Below are positions 1 to 8,325 of a stretch of DNA of 64,000 bases, in pieces; the first letter of the stretch is position 1, and every line of letters starts with the position of its first letter. The stretch is taken from the NCBI GenBank assembly GCA_964490175.1, contig CAZBAI010000004.1, positions 1-64,000 on the forward strand, given 5' to 3'. The notes below the pieces were generated by a model. The model ran no database searches and had not been told where the DNA came from. It saw nothing but the letters and a program-made list of their open reading frames with translations. Position numbers and translations under genes: made by a program. This stretch comes from RGIG3077 sp964490175 (GTDB lineage: Bacteria > Bacillota > Clostridia > Oscillospirales > Ruminococcaceae).

Positions 1-442
1 TCACAGAAAGGGCGACCTCAGAAGAGCAAGAGCCGGTGCTGTTAACATTGTTCCTAACTCAACAGGTGCTGCTAAGGCTATCGGTCTTGTTATCCCCGAG
101 CTTAACGGCAAGCTCATCGGTTCTGCTCAGAGAGTTCCCGTTCCCACAGGTTCAACAACAATCCTTACAGCTGTTGTTAAGGGCGAAAACGTAACAAAGG
201 AAGGCATCAATGCCGCTATGAAGGCTGCTTCTTCCGCATCTTTCGGCTACAACGAAGATCAAATCGTTTCTTCCGACGTTATCGGTATGAGATACGGCTC
301 ACTCTTCGACGCTACACAGACAATGGTTTGCGAGCTTGGCAACGGCCTCTACGAAGTTCAGGTTGTTTCGTGGTATGATAACGAAAACAGCTACACAAGC
401 CAGATGGTAAGAACTATCAAGTACTTTGCCGAGCTTAACTAA
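1..442 (+). CDS. gap: Glyceraldehyde-3-phosphate dehydrogenase, C-terminal part (5' end outside window)
   Basis: The reading frame is open from base 2 to the TAA at 440-442, giving about 146 residues of the catalytic domain of GAPDH, the glycolytic enzyme that makes 1,3-bisphosphoglycerate in the cytoplasm. Visible hallmarks are NIVPNSTGAAKAIG, the RVPVPTGS segment and the C-terminal SWYDNENSY stretch that contacts the nicotinamide. The catalytic Cys and the NAD-binding half lie upstream of the window. The codons are of the highly expressed type, as expected for glycolysis. A strong hairpin terminator follows 28 bases after the stop, so this is the last gene of its transcript. Confidence 0.95.
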   Translation, partial: HRKGDLRRARAGAVNIVPNSTGAAKAIGLVIPELNGKLIGSAQRVPVPTGSTTILTAVVKGENVTKEGINAAMKAASSASFGYNEDQIVSSDVIGMRYGSLFDATQTMVCELGNGLYEVQVVSWYDNENSYTSQMVRTIKYFAELN

Positions 443-469
443 TCAAAATATTTATTTTGATAAAACATC

Positions 470-505
470 AATGCGCACGTTGCAAAAAACGTGCGCATTA
501 TTTTT
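470..505 (+). terminator. Rho-independent terminator after gap
   Basis: A perfect 11-bp stem (470-480 with 489-499, AATGCGCACGT and its complement) encloses an 8-base A-rich loop and is followed by ATTTTT. It lies just behind the gap stop codon and at the end of the convergent gene on the other strand. Confidence 0.85.
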
Positions 506-989
506 AATATTGCAAAAACATAAAATCTCTTTTGTTTTTAAAAGCTCTGTCTGCTTTGCTTATATTGTTTTCAACCGTTCCGCAAAGCAAGGTCAAATCG
601 GCAGAATCAATCAACAAATTTTCGGAAGCAGCATAGCAGTCCGCCGTGCATTCGGCTGCGGCATATCTTATATCGGCGGCATTTTTGCAAATGACGGAAA
701 ACTTTTTCTTTGTTTCACAGCTCCAGCCGTTTGACATATTTTCAAACGGAAGAATCAAATGCAGCTTCGCCTGCCCCGATTTTGACAAAAACGCAAGATA
801 ATATCCCGCCCAAATCGACGTGCCGCACGCACAGTTCAAATAATATTCATCATAGCCGCCGCTTAACAACGTGTCGATTTTAAAACGCAAAATCGACCTT
901 ATAACAGAAAAATAATATTTATTTTCATCAATATATTCGCCCTTTTCGCCCGCAAGCTCTTTCCCATCGGAAATAATAGCACAAGTCAC
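504..989 (-). CDS. SLOG/DUF1273 (YpsA-like) family protein
   Basis: A 161-residue protein. I chose the GTG at 987-989 because an AGAAAGGG ribosome binding site precedes it; the longer frame has no better start. The second half carries the fold signature of the DUF1273/YpsA group of SLOG (Rossmann-like nucleotide-binding) proteins: a glycine-rich GGYDEYYLNCACGTS-like turn, then Trp-Ala-Gly at a helix start, LHLILPFE, a Trp further on, an AAD step, and a final ENLLIDSADLTLL strand. The YpsA group binds nucleotide-like ligands, but the function is unknown in most members. It is divergent from a small HTH gene and shares a palindromic operator region with it. Family assignment is by pattern only. 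Confidence 0.6.
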   Translation of the reverse strand: MTCAIISDGKELAGEKGEYIDENKYYFSVIRSILRFKIDTLLSGGYDEYYLNCACGTSIWAGYYLAFLSKSGQAKLHLILPFENMSNGWSCETKKKFSVICKNAADIRYAAAECTADCYAASENLLIDSADLTLLCGTVENNISKADRAFKNKRDFMFLQY

Positions 990-1028
990 GCAAACCACCC
1001 TTTCTGACGCTGTCGCAAATTTTTCTAT

Positions 1029-1057
1029 ATTGTAACATATTTCGACAATATACGCAA
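1029..1057 (-). promoter_or_regulatory. Promoter of the SLOG-like gene
   Basis: On the minus strand TTGCGT (1052-1057) and TACAAT (1029-1034) are separated by exactly 17 bases, about 40 bases upstream of the GTG start. The -35 lies inside an 18-bp palindrome. Confidence 0.6.
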
Positions 1058-1066
1058 GTGCGTATA
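1049..1066. promoter_or_regulatory. 18-bp palindromic operator candidate
   Basis: TATACGCA-AG-TGCGTATA is a perfect inverted repeat with 8-bp arms that overlaps the -35 of the minus-strand promoter. It lies between the SLOG-like gene and the divergent HTH gene, the usual place for a regulator binding site. Confidence 0.5.
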
Positions 1067-1179
1067 CGTTTAAAAATAACAAAATGTATAATTGTATATG
1101 TCGCAGCCGCAAAGGCTATGATATTATCAGCCGATACATTTAAAACGTGCGGCATACAAATTCAGTCAGGGTGAGGATA

Positions 1180-1425
1180 TTGTCGATTGTAAAAAATGCG
1201 GTAGTGCAACGCTTTATAGAGCTATGCGAGCAGCGTGGCATTGCGCCGAATGAGCTGGCAACGCTTTCGGGCATCACTCCGTCAACCGTATACAGCATGC
1301 TGAGTAATCAGCGAAAAAATGTTTCAATCACAACAATCAAAACCCTTTGCGACGGATTGGGAATAACCTTAAAAGACTTTTTCGATTCGGAGCTTTTCGA
1401 TAATTTGGAGCAGGAAATCAAATAA
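1180..1425 (+). CDS. Small Cro/C1-type helix-turn-helix regulator
   Basis: An 81-residue protein made almost entirely of one XRE-family HTH domain: a first helix (VQRFIELCEQRG), the turn-and-recognition helices NELATLSGITPSTVYSML, then TIKTLCDGLGITLKDFF. It should bind DNA as a dimer. I favour the TTG at 1180, preceded by AGGGTGAGG; in-frame GTG codons at 1171 and 1147 are alternatives that only add N-terminal residues. The C-terminal DNLEQEIK ending is typical of short clostridial regulators of this group. No effector domain is present. A terminator follows directly. Its target may be the palindrome at 1049-1066. Confidence 0.85.
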   Translation: MSIVKNAVVQRFIELCEQRGIAPNELATLSGITPSTVYSMLSNQRKNVSITTIKTLCDGLGITLKDFFDSELFDNLEQEIK

Positions 1426-1460
1426 TGCCGCCAAGCTGTCTTGTGCGGCATTATTTTTTT
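1424..1460 (+). terminator. Terminator of the HTH gene
   Basis: AATGCCGC pairs with GCGGCATT across a 13-base loop, followed by an eight-T run after TTA. It starts at the stop codon. Confidence 0.85.
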
Positions 1461-1511
1461 CATACCGTTAATATACGTGCTTTCCGGCGTGATTTTTGTT
1501 AAACTTCGCTA

Positions 1512-1540
1512 TTGAAACTTTTAACTGTATATGGTATAAT
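1512..1540 (+). promoter_or_regulatory. Promoter of the prmA-parE-parC operon
   Basis: TTGAAA (1512-1517), a 17-base spacer and a perfect TATAAT (1535-1540), with a TGG step before the -10. The start codon of prmA is 95 bases further on; the leader holds only a weak TGCGTA/TGCGCA hairpin. Confidence 0.8.
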
Positions 1541-1634
1541 TTAGTTGTGTGTTTGTCTGTGCGTACTTTGCGCATAGATAAATCGGCTGCTTTTTTGATA
1601 TAAACGTTTTTGTCAAAATATAAGGGGAATATAT

Positions 1635-2603
1635 ATGAATTGGACGCAGGTTAACATATACACAACAACGCTCGGTATCGAGCCGGTGGCTTTTGAGCTT
1701 TTATCACTTGGAATCACGGGCTATTCCGTTACGGATTCAAACGATTTTAAAGAATTTTTGGAAAACAAAAACGGTCAGTGGGATTATATCGATGACGACC
1801 TTATGGGTCTTTCCGATTGTGAAACCTACTTAACGGCGTATATACCCGAAAACGAACAGGGCACGGAAACCTTGAAAATGTTGTTTGCAAACATTGCACA
1901 GCTGAAAAAGCGTGACAAAGATTCACGCTTCGGCAGACTTGAAATTGAGCTTGACGGCGTTAAAGAAGAAGATTGGGCAAACAACTGGAAACAGTATTTC
2001 AAGCCGTTTTGCGTCGGCAAAAGGCTTTATGTCAAGCCCTCATGGGAAAAAGGAATCGGTGCGCAAGGGCGCAAAATTCTTGAAATCGACCCTGCTTCAA
2101 GCTTCGGAACAGGGCAGCACCATACAACAAGGCTCTGCCTCGAAATGCTTGACGAATGTGTTTGCGGCGGCGAATCGGTTCTGGATTTGGGCTGCGGCAG
2201 CGGAATTTTGTCCATTGGCGCAATTCTCTTGGGCGCAAAAAAAGCAAAGGCTGTTGATATTATGCAAAACGCCGCCGAAACAGCTGCGGAAAACGCCGAG
2301 AAAAACCACATTTCAACTGATGTTTACAAAACCTACTGCGGCGATGTTTTAAGCGATATAAAGCTTTGCGAAGCTCTCGGCACGGGCTTTGACATCATCT
2401 GCGCAAATATTGTTTCCGATATTTTAATTGCAATGGCACCGCTTTTTGTAAGCTTTATCAAAAACGGCGGAATTTTGATTATTTCGGGAATAATATCCGA
2501 GCGTGCCGACGAAGTTGATTCCGTTATGAAGCAAAACGGCTTTATTCAAACACGCTTTGCCGATTCAAACGGCTGGGCGGCTATAAAATACAGTGCAAAG
2601 TAA
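1635..2603 (+). CDS. prmA: Ribosomal protein L11 methyltransferase
   Basis: A 322-residue SAM-dependent methyltransferase that trimethylates ribosomal protein L11. The N-terminal substrate-recognition domain begins MNWTQVNIYTT. The link to the catalytic domain has the diagnostic IDPASSFGTGQHHTT segment. The SAM motif is LDLGCGSGILSIGA, and the later ICANIVSDIL corresponds to the conserved N-I-L-A catalytic region. Length is normal for the family. AAGGGGAA gives a good ribosome binding site. It is the first gene of an operon with the topoisomerase subunits; the neighbours share a transcript rather than a pathway. Confidence 0.95.
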   Translation: MNWTQVNIYTTTLGIEPVAFELLSLGITGYSVTDSNDFKEFLENKNGQWDYIDDDLMGLSDCETYLTAYIPENEQGTETLKMLFANIAQLKKRDKDSRFGRLEIELDGVKEEDWANNWKQYFKPFCVGKRLYVKPSWEKGIGAQGRKILEIDPASSFGTGQHHTTRLCLEMLDECVCGGESVLDLGCGSGILSIGAILLGAKKAKAVDIMQNAAETAAENAEKNHISTDVYKTYCGDVLSDIKLCEALGTGFDIICANIVSDILIAMAPLFVSFIKNGGILIISGIISERADEVDSVMKQNGFIQTRFADSNGWAAIKYSAK

Positions 2604-2620
2604 AATAAAGGATATAAAAA

Positions 2621-4606
2621 ATGGCAAAAAACGGACAAAGCTACAATAATGAAAGCATTACGGCGCTGAAAGGTGCAGACAGAGTAAGAAAACGCCCGGG
2701 CGTTATTTTCGGTTCGGACAGTGTTGAAGGCTGTCGGCATTCGATTTTTGAGGTTATTTCAAACTCTATCGATGAAGCACGAAGCGGCTTTGGCGAAAAA
2801 ATCGTCATAACAAGATTTAACGATAACAGCGTTGAAGTCGAAGACTTCGGGCGAGGCTGCCCGGTTGACTGGAACAATGCCGAAAACTGCTATAACTGGG
2901 AGCTTGTTTACTGCGAGCTTTATGCCGGCGGCAAGTATAATTCCGATGATACCGACAGCTATGAGTATTCTCTCGGGTTAAACGGTCTGGGTCTTTGCGC
3001 CACGCAATACGCCTCGGAATATATGGATGTCGAAATATACAGAGACGGGTTTAAATACAACCTGCATTTTGAAAAAGGCGAAAATGTCGGCGGACTGCAA
3101 AAAGAACAAACAAACCGCAAAAAAACCGGCACAAAAACCCATTGGCGACCCGACCTTGACGTTTTTACCGACATTACCCTTGATGACGAATACTTTTTCG
3201 CAATGCTAAAACGACAGGCGGTCGTAAACCCGAATTTGCTGTTTTTGTACCGTTCGCAAAATGATGACGGCAAATTCACCGATTATGAATTTTTCTACGA
3301 AAACGGTATTGAGGATTATGTCGCAGAGCTTGCCGGCGATGACGCCCTCACCTCGATTCAGCTTTTTTCCTGCGAAAAAAAAGGCAGAGATAAGGCAGAT
3401 AAGCCCGAATATAAAGTAAAATTAAATGTTGCGCTATGCTTTTCAAATAAAGTTAATGTGATTGAATATTATCACAACTCAAGCCCGCTTGAACATGGCG
3501 GTTCACCCGAAAAGGCTGTAAAACAAGCTTTTGTTTCGCAAATCGACGCATATTTAAAACAACAGGGAAAATATCTTAAAAGCGAATCGAAAATCACCTT
3601 TGACGATATCAGAGATTGTCTTGTGCTCGTTTCTTCAAGCTTTTCAACCCAAACATCATACGAAAATCAAACCAAAAAGTCAATCACCAATAAATTTATA
3701 TATGAAGCCATGACGGAATTTTTGAAAAGCCGCTTGGAAATTTACTTCATTGAAAATCCGCTGGAGGCACAGCGAATCGGCGAGCAAGTGCTGATAAACA
3801 AGCGCTCACGCGAGAACGCCGAAAAAACAAGGCTTAATTTGAAAAAAAAGCTTGTCGGCAATATTGACCTTGCCAACACAGTGCCGAAATTTGTTGACTG
3901 CCGCACGAAAGACAAGTCACGGCGTGAGCTTTATATCGTTGAGGGCGATTCGGCATTGGGTGCGGTAAAACTTGCGAGAGATCCCGAATTTCAAGCTATA
4001 ATGCCTGTTAGGGGCAAGATTTTAAACTGCCTGAAAGCAGGATACGATAAAATTTTTAAAAGCGAAATCATCACCGACCTGCTCAAGGTTTTGGGCTGCG
4101 GCGTTGAGGTCAGCGCAAAGGCGAACAAAAACCTTTCAACATTTTCGCTTGATAATCTGCGTTGGGATAAGATTGTTATCTGCACCGACGCCGACGTTGA
4201 CGGTTTTCAGATACGAACGCTCATTCTCACAATGCTTTACAGGCTCACGCCGACTTTAATTAACGAGGGCTATGTATATATCGCAGAATCGCCCCTTTAT
4301 GAAATAAACACCTCAAAGAAAACATATTTTGCATATACCGAAAGCGAAAAGGCGAAAATTTTAAATATGCTTGAAAATGAAAAATTCAAAATACAGCGCT
4401 CAAAAGGTCTTGGTGAAAACGAGCCGGATATGATGTCGCTGACTACGATGAATCCTTCTACACGCCGCCTTATCAAGGTTTGCACCGAGGATTTGAGCAG
4501 CAGTGCCGATATTTTCGATATTCTGCTCGGCGATAATCTTCAGGGAAGAAAAGACTATATTTCGGAAAACGGCAGTATGTACCTTGACGTTGCCGACATT
4601 TCATAA
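2621..4606 (+). CDS. parE: Topoisomerase IV / gyrase-type ATPase subunit B
   Basis: A 661-residue type IIA topoisomerase subunit that hydrolyses ATP and works with the A subunit encoded downstream. The GHKL ATPase has Glu44 and Asn48 in an EVISNSIDEA motif, the DFGRG loop (75-79) and a GLNGLGL lid region. The TOPRIM domain shows the metal-binding VEGDSALG motif and DADVDGFQIRT. A final PSTRRL segment is typical of GyrB/ParE C-termini. The sequence is clearly diverged from canonical GyrB, with GLNGLGLCAT in place of the usual GxHGxG, which suggests the second, ParE-like copy. I cannot exclude a specialised gyrase paralogue. Confidence 0.88.
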   Translation: MAKNGQSYNNESITALKGADRVRKRPGVIFGSDSVEGCRHSIFEVISNSIDEARSGFGEKIVITRFNDNSVEVEDFGRGCPVDWNNAENCYNWELVYCELYAGGKYNSDDTDSYEYSLGLNGLGLCATQYASEYMDVEIYRDGFKYNLHFEKGENVGGLQKEQTNRKKTGTKTHWRPDLDVFTDITLDDEYFFAMLKRQAVVNPNLLFLYRSQNDDGKFTDYEFFYENGIEDYVAELAGDDALTSIQLFSCEKKGRDKADKPEYKVKLNVALCFSNKVNVIEYYHNSSPLEHGGSPEKAVKQAFVSQIDAYLKQQGKYLKSESKITFDDIRDCLVLVSSSFSTQTSYENQTKKSITNKFIYEAMTEFLKSRLEIYFIENPLEAQRIGEQVLINKRSRENAEKTRLNLKKKLVGNIDLANTVPKFVDCRTKDKSRRELYIVEGDSALGAVKLARDPEFQAIMPVRGKILNCLKAGYDKIFKSEIITDLLKVLGCGVEVSAKANKNLSTFSLDNLRWDKIVICTDADVDGFQIRTLILTMLYRLTPTLINEGYVYIAESPLYEINTSKKTYFAYTESEKAKILNMLENEKFKIQRSKGLGENEPDMMSLTTMNPSTRRLIKVCTEDLSSSADIFDILLGDNLQGRKDYISENGSMYLDVADIS

Positions 4607-4628
4607 CAGCTTGGAAAGGAAGATTGCT

Positions 4629-5069
4629 TTGACGGTAAGAATGTGCAACACAGATGACTTAGGCGGGCTTTTAATGCTGTATACTCACCTGCACAAGGGC
4701 ACTTCAATGCCGCAAATGAGTCAAAAGCTTGCAGACACATGGCGCAACATTTGCAATTGTGACAATCATGCGGTTATTGTTGCGGAAGAAAACGGAAAAA
4801 TAGTTTCTTCCTGCACCGTCGTTATTGTTGAAAATTTAACGCATGACAACCGCCCGTTTGCAATTATCGAAAATGTTGTAACACATGAAAAATATCGCAG
4901 AAAAGGGCTTGCAAGCCAATGCATCGAATATGCCTGCGAATACGCAAGGCTGCAAAACTGCTACAAAATCATGCTGATGTCATCATCTCAAAACATTGAT
5001 GCGCACGCACTGTATAAAAAATGCAGTTTTAATTGCAGCGATAAAATCGGCTTTGTAAAATGGCTTTAA
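4629..5069 (+). CDS. GNAT-family N-acetyltransferase
   Basis: A 146-residue acetyltransferase. I chose TTG at 4629 because GGAAAGGA sits 8 bases before it; an ATG lies four codons later. The acetyl-CoA loop is visible as VVTHEKYRRKGLASQC (Q/R-x-x-G-x-G/A form), preceded by the IIENV strand and followed by MLMSSSQNIDAHALYKKCSF, the usual C-terminal GNAT segment. The substrate is unknown. It sits between parE and parC with gaps of 22 and 14 bases, so it is surely co-transcribed, and an effect on topoisomerase modification is possible but unsupported. Confidence 0.88.
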   Translation: MTVRMCNTDDLGGLLMLYTHLHKGTSMPQMSQKLADTWRNICNCDNHAVIVAEENGKIVSSCTVVIVENLTHDNRPFAIIENVVTHEKYRRKGLASQCIEYACEYARLQNCYKIMLMSSSQNIDAHALYKKCSFNCSDKIGFVKWL

Positions 5070-5083
5070 GGAGAACATGAAGA

Positions 5084-7336
5084 ATGCCACGCAAAAGTAA
5101 AGATACACAACCGAAAAAGAAAAACACAAACGAAAACAATAACGCATATATCGAGGGTGCGGGAATTGTCGCAAGCGAGGATATTTCCGATACGCTTATA
5201 AATAACTATATGCCATATGCCATGAGCGTTATCATTTCACGTGCGTTGCCGGAAATCGACGGATTTAAGCCCTCTCACCGAAAATTGCTTTATACAATGT
5301 ATAAAATGGGGCTTTTAAACTCTCAGCGCACAAAATCGGCAAACATTGTCGGTCAAACGATGAAGCTCAATCCTCACGGCGACATGGCAATTTACGAAAC
5401 AATGGTGCGTATGACAAGGGGCAACGAAGCGTTGTTGCACCCGTATATCGACTCAAAGGGCAATTTCGGCAAGGCTTATTCACGTGATATGAAATTTGCC
5501 GCATCCCGATATACCGAAGCCAAACTCGATCCTATTTGTGCCGAGCTTTTCGGTGATATCGACAAGGAAACGGTCGATTTTGTACCCAACTACGACAACC
5601 AGCTTACAGAGCCGACGCTTTTGCCTGCAAGGTTTCCGTCAATATTGGTCAACTCAAATGTGGGTATTGCGGTTTCAATGGCAAGCAATATCTGCCCGTT
5701 TAATCTTGAAGAAATATGCTTAACCACAATCGCTTTGATTAAAGACCCTTGCCATGATATTTTAAGCACGCTGAAAGGACCTGATTTTCCCGGCGGCGGT
5801 CATATGCTCTATAACGAATCGGAGCTTGAAAAAATCGTCGATACCGGCAAGGGCAGCATTAAAGTTCGCTCTGTATACCGCTTCAACAAGGAAGAAAGCT
5901 GTATTGAAGTTACGCAAATCCCCCCGACAACCACCGTCGAAGCGATTATAGAAAAAATAATCGAGCTTGTAAAACAAGGAAAAATCAAAGAAATTTCATA
6001 TGTCAGGGACGAAACCGGACTTAACGGAATGACGCTTGCAATTGACGTTAAACGTGGCACCGACCCGGACAAACTGATGCAAAAACTTTTCAGAATGACG
6101 CCCTTGCAGGACAGCTTTGCCTGCAATTTCAATGTTTTGATTGCGGGCACGCCGAAAGTTATGGGCATAAGGTCGATTCTCGAAGAATGGATTGCATTCC
6201 GTGTTGAATGTATCAGACGGCGAACATATTTTGACCTGAAAAAGAAAAAAGACAAATTGCATCTTTTAAAGGGCTTGAAAAAAATTCTGCTTGATATCGA
6301 CAGAGCCGTACAAATTGTCAGGGAAACGCAGGAAGAAAGCGAAGTTGTAACCAACCTTATGATAGGTTTCGGCATTGACGAAATACAGGCGGAATATGTT
6401 GCCGAAATCAAACTGCGCCACCTTAACCGTCAATATATTTTAAACCGTATTGATGAGGTTGATGAGCTTGAAAAAACCATAGCCGAGCTTGAAGATATAC
6501 TAAACGATAACAAAAAAATCAAAAAAATCATTATTTCGGAGCTTAAAGAAATTTCGCAAAAATACAAACAGCCCCGAAAAACCCTGTTCATCTACGAAAC
6601 CGAAAGCGAATGCGATGAGCCGATTGATGACACGCCCGATTATAACGTCAATATTTTTGTCACAAACGAAGGGTATATCAAAAAAATCACGCCGCAGTCG
6701 CTTCGCATGAGCGGTGAGCAAAAGCTCAAAGAGGGTGACTTTATCGCAAGCGCTTTTGAAACCACAAACAAGTGCGAGCTTTTGTTTTTTACCGATATGT
6801 GTCGGGTATATAAAGCAAGAGCGTTTCAGTTTGACGACTGCAAAGCAAGCCTCATAGGCGATTTTGTGCCTGCAAAACTTTCCTTTGCCGAAAACGAAAA
6901 CCTTATAGCTTCAATTGCGCTGACCGAATATGAAGGCCACGTGATATTTATTTTTGAAAACGGCAAGGTTGCAAAAGTTCCGCTTTCGGCTTATGAAACC
7001 AAAACCAACCGCAAAAAACTCACAGGCGCATTCAGCGATAAATCAAAGCTTGTGAAGATTATTTATGCGCCCGAAAATACCGATATTCTGCTAAGAACGG
7101 ACAACAACCGTGCGCTTGTATTCAACACGGGTATGCTTTTGCAAAAAACCACAAGAGATACAATCGGCGTGCAGGTAATGACCTTGCGTGCAAAGCACAC
7201 GGTCACATCGGCACAGGTTATATCGGGCGATGAGCTTGAATCGCTTGCAAAATTCAAGGCAAAGACTCTGCCCGCCGCTGGCAGTCTTGCAAAAGATCTT
7301 GAACAATCCGGACAGATAAGCTTTAATTTGGGCTGA
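5084..7336 (+). CDS. parC: Topoisomerase IV / gyrase-type DNA-cleaving subunit A
   Basis: A 750-residue type IIA topoisomerase A subunit. The N-terminal breakage-reunion domain starts around residue 35 (NNYMPYAMSVIISRALPEIDG). The catalytic tyrosine is Tyr143 in the AASRYTEAKL motif. The QTMKLNPHGDMAIYE region corresponds to the quinolone-determining loop, with Pro-His-Gly-Asp intact. A long coiled-coil arm (about 410-510) is followed by a C-terminal wrapping domain with only weak propeller repeats and no gyrase GQRG-type box, which argues for ParC rather than GyrA. AAGGAGA precedes the ATG. A bidirectional terminator follows. Confidence 0.88.
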   Translation: MPRKSKDTQPKKKNTNENNNAYIEGAGIVASEDISDTLINNYMPYAMSVIISRALPEIDGFKPSHRKLLYTMYKMGLLNSQRTKSANIVGQTMKLNPHGDMAIYETMVRMTRGNEALLHPYIDSKGNFGKAYSRDMKFAASRYTEAKLDPICAELFGDIDKETVDFVPNYDNQLTEPTLLPARFPSILVNSNVGIAVSMASNICPFNLEEICLTTIALIKDPCHDILSTLKGPDFPGGGHMLYNESELEKIVDTGKGSIKVRSVYRFNKEESCIEVTQIPPTTTVEAIIEKIIELVKQGKIKEISYVRDETGLNGMTLAIDVKRGTDPDKLMQKLFRMTPLQDSFACNFNVLIAGTPKVMGIRSILEEWIAFRVECIRRRTYFDLKKKKDKLHLLKGLKKILLDIDRAVQIVRETQEESEVVTNLMIGFGIDEIQAEYVAEIKLRHLNRQYILNRIDEVDELEKTIAELEDILNDNKKIKKIIISELKEISQKYKQPRKTLFIYETESECDEPIDDTPDYNVNIFVTNEGYIKKITPQSLRMSGEQKLKEGDFIASAFETTNKCELLFFTDMCRVYKARAFQFDDCKASLIGDFVPAKLSFAENENLIASIALTEYEGHVIFIFENGKVAKVPLSAYETKTNRKKLTGAFSDKSKLVKIIYAPENTDILLRTDNNRALVFNTGMLLQKTTRDTIGVQVMTLRAKHTVTSAQVISGDELESLAKFKAKTLPAAGSLAKDLEQSGQISFNLG

Positions 7337-7343
7337 CAATATG

Positions 7344-7391
7344 AAAAAATCCCTCTCACGGCACATTAAAGCCGCAGGAGGGATTTTTTTA
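7344..7391. terminator. Bidirectional terminator between parC and trxB
   Basis: AAAAATCCCTC pairs with GAGGGATTTTT across a loop of about 24 bases, with A and T runs on both flanks. It can stop parC on the plus strand and the nrd-trxB operon on the minus strand. Confidence 0.8.
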
Positions 7392-7407
7392 TTCAAGCCA
7401 ATATTTT

Positions 7408-8325
7408 TTAACAATTTGATTTAAGACTGTCAACGTATTCGCACGCCGCAAGCGCCGCCGAAGCACCGTCGGAAGCGGCAGTTACAACTTGCCTTACATT
7501 TTTTGTGCGGCAATCGCCGGCGACAAAAATTCCGGGAGTTTTTGTCGTGCAGCTCTCGTTTGCAACAATATATCCGCAATCATCAATATCAACAACATCA
7601 AAAAACGGCTTATTTTCGGGAACTTGCCCGATTGCGACAAACACGCCGCTCACTTTAAGCGTTTTTTGCGTACCGCAATTATCTATAACAATTGCTTCAA
7701 GCTGCTGATTTTGAGCGCAAAACGATTTTACCGTTGCATTGCAAATTATCGTAACATTCGGTGTGTTTTTCAGCTTTTGCGCCAACGCTTTTTCGCCGGT
7801 CAAATCTTCAAGATTTTGTATAATAGTCACACTATGGCAAATTTCACTCAAAAGAGCCGCATCCTGCAAGGCGGTATTTCCCCCGCCGATTACAGCCACG
7901 TCTTTTTTCGTAAAAAAAGCTCCGTCGCATACCGCACAATATGAAACGCCGTTGCCGATCAGCTCTTCTTCGTTTTCAAGCCCGAGCCGACGGTGCTTTG
8001 AGCCTGCCGCAATAATAACACTGCGGCTCTCAAAGCTTTTATATTCACACGCAATACTAAAACCGTTTTCGTTTTTTTTAATTCTTTGAACAGCGTCAAG
8101 TTCAATTTCCGCACCTTGATTTGCAGCCTGTTCAAGCAGCCTTTCGGCAAATTCGTTTCCGCTGATTTCATTAAATCCGGGAACATTTTCCACCTTGGGC
8201 GAAAATGTTATTTGACCGCCGAAAAGCTCCTTTTCGATAACAATAACGCTTTTTCCGCTTCGCCTTGCATATACGGCGGCAGTTAGCCCGGCAGGTCCTG
8301 CGCCGATTATTGCAACATCAAGCAT
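7408..8325 (-). CDS. trxB: Thioredoxin reductase-like flavoprotein
   Basis: A 305-residue FAD/NADPH disulfide reductase. It has the FAD motif GAGPAGLTAA, the redox pair Cys130-Ala-Val-Cys133 followed by Asp-Gly, the NADPH motif GGGNTALQDA, and the second FAD motif GIFVAGDCR. Length and order are those of bacterial TrxB. The start overlaps the end of nrdD by 8 bases, so the two are translationally coupled. The natural partner is probably the redoxin domain fused to NrdD, since no separate thioredoxin gene is present here; a general role with free thioredoxins remains possible. Confidence 0.93.
   Translation of the reverse strand: MLDVAIIGAGPAGLTAAVYARRSGKSVIVIEKELFGGQITFSPKVENVPGFNEISGNEFAERLLEQAANQGAEIELDAVQRIKKNENGFSIACEYKSFESRSVIIAAGSKHRRLGLENEEELIGNGVSYCAVCDGAFFTKKDVAVIGGGNTALQDAALLSEICHSVTIIQNLEDLTGEKALAQKLKNTPNVTIICNATVKSFCAQNQQLEAIVIDNCGTQKTLKVSGVFVAIGQVPENKPFFDVVDIDDCGYIVANESCTTKTPGIFVAGDCRTKNVRQVVTAASDGASAALAACEYVDSLKSNC

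Noticed and set aside
1541..1634. A riboswitch in the prmA leader
   Set aside because: The leader has only a weak short hairpin and no conserved riboswitch core.
5809..6411. A 200-codon open frame on the minus strand
   Set aside because: It lies inside parC, whose motifs are intact, and has no homology signals of its own.
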